Positions 63,835 to 64,000 of a DNA stretch of 64,000 nt are shown here, piece after piece. This DNA is from Candidatus Binatia bacterium. GTDB lineage: Bacteria > Desulfobacterota > Binatia > UBA1149 > CAITLU01. Position 1 is the first letter of the stretch, and each line of letters starts with the position of its first letter. The notes below the pieces were generated by a model. That model was not told where the DNA came from. It saw nothing but the letters and a program-made list of their open reading frames with translations, and searched no databases. The translations under genes were made by a program, and so were the position numbers. Location of the stretch: contig DASXOZ010000070.1 of the NCBI GenBank assembly GCA_036493895.1, forward strand, positions 102,868 to 166,867, read 5' to 3'.

Positions 63835-64000
63835 TCAGCGGGCGGCGGCGTCCCATTCGGCGACGAGCGCTTTCTCTTCCGCCGCGCTTGCCGTCTTGCG
63901 ATAGCGTGCGCGGGAGCGGCCTTTCACGCGCTGCTCGCATTCGGCCCAAGTCCGGTGCGTCGCCACGACGCCGTCGACCATGCTCACGTACGAATACGCT
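63835..64000 (-). CDS. Viroplasmin (RNase H1 N-terminal)-like protein, C-terminal part
   Basis: 55 codons end at a TGA at 63835; the start lies beyond the window. AYSYVSMVDGVVATHRTWAECEQRVKGRSRARYRKTASAAEEKALVAEW fits the viroplasmin/RNase H1 hybrid-binding module, in which a TWAEC-x-x-x-VKG-x-GAxYK pattern is typical. Whether a catalytic RNase H domain is attached cannot be told. Confidence 0.7.
   Translation of the reverse strand, partial: AYSYVSMVDGVVATHRTWAECEQRVKGRSRARYRKTASAAEEKALVAEWDAAAR

Overview
The window is 64 kb of very GC-rich, densely packed bacterial DNA. Lnt, an LpxL-type acyltransferase, an Mla lipid-transport operon, lipoproteins and many signal peptides mark a Gram-negative cell. 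There is no rRNA, so taxonomy is inference. The mix of acyl-CoA and terpenoid-type catabolism, DUF1329, YCF48 and MMPL genes, and secreted Cys-rich proteins with a C..AK..KYG.C.....PDYSKC motif best fits an uncultured deltaproteobacterial-type lineage such as Candidatus Binatota. No phage, plasmid backbone, IS element or CRISPR array was seen.

Layout. 0-5 kb: a cut-off TauD/TfdA dioxygenase after a thiolase with a good promoter, then a gamma-glutamyltranspeptidase-like protein, a GNAT and an SDR. 5-12 kb: a secreted protein with a threefold Cys repeat, an NtrC-type regulator convergent with a membrane histidine kinase, and lnt. 12-17 kb: a GT-C glycosyltransferase, DUF1329, MAPEG, and a secreted endostatin/lectin-like protein. 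17.2-18.9 kb: a small insertion bounded by a perfect 44-bp duplication of the 3' part of tRNA-Arg(TCG), carrying one DUF1566 gene. 19-25 kb: dinB, a Tat-exported aldo/keto reductase with ferredoxin tail, a lipoprotein, cysS and acs.

25-29 kb: a tight mlaFEDAC operon, then an orphan Flp pilin. 29.6-35 kb: an acyl-CoA dehydrogenase/SDR pair and a Gld-type ABC operon with DUF4340. 35-41 kb: a candidate export module, made of an MMPL/RND permease with two PDZ-like insertions, a YCF48 propeller lipoprotein, a 71-residue membrane protein, an NTF2-like secreted protein and an SCP2 protein. 41-46 kb: acyl-CoA catabolism (enoyl-CoA hydratase, AtuA-like protein, biotin-dependent carboxyltransferase) with a single-domain response regulator. 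46-51 kb: korA-korB-CBS and two downstream genes behind a recognisable promoter. 51.6-54.6 kb: a divergent LpxL-type acyltransferase and ethylmalonyl-CoA mutase. 55-64 kb: an 813-residue Cys-rich secreted protein, a beta-helix protein coupled to an SDR, a PNPOx-like protein, a PP2C phosphatase, a methyltransferase, a small conserved protein, an acyl-CoA ligase and the tail of a viroplasmin-like protein.

Themes: hydrophobic-compound and acyl-CoA metabolism plus envelope lipid trafficking (Lnt, LPLAT, Mla, RND-YCF48, SCP2). Many neighbours share a 4-nt GTGA or ATGA stop/start overlap, and this was used to fix starts. Coordinates come from reading the sequence directly; no database search was possible.
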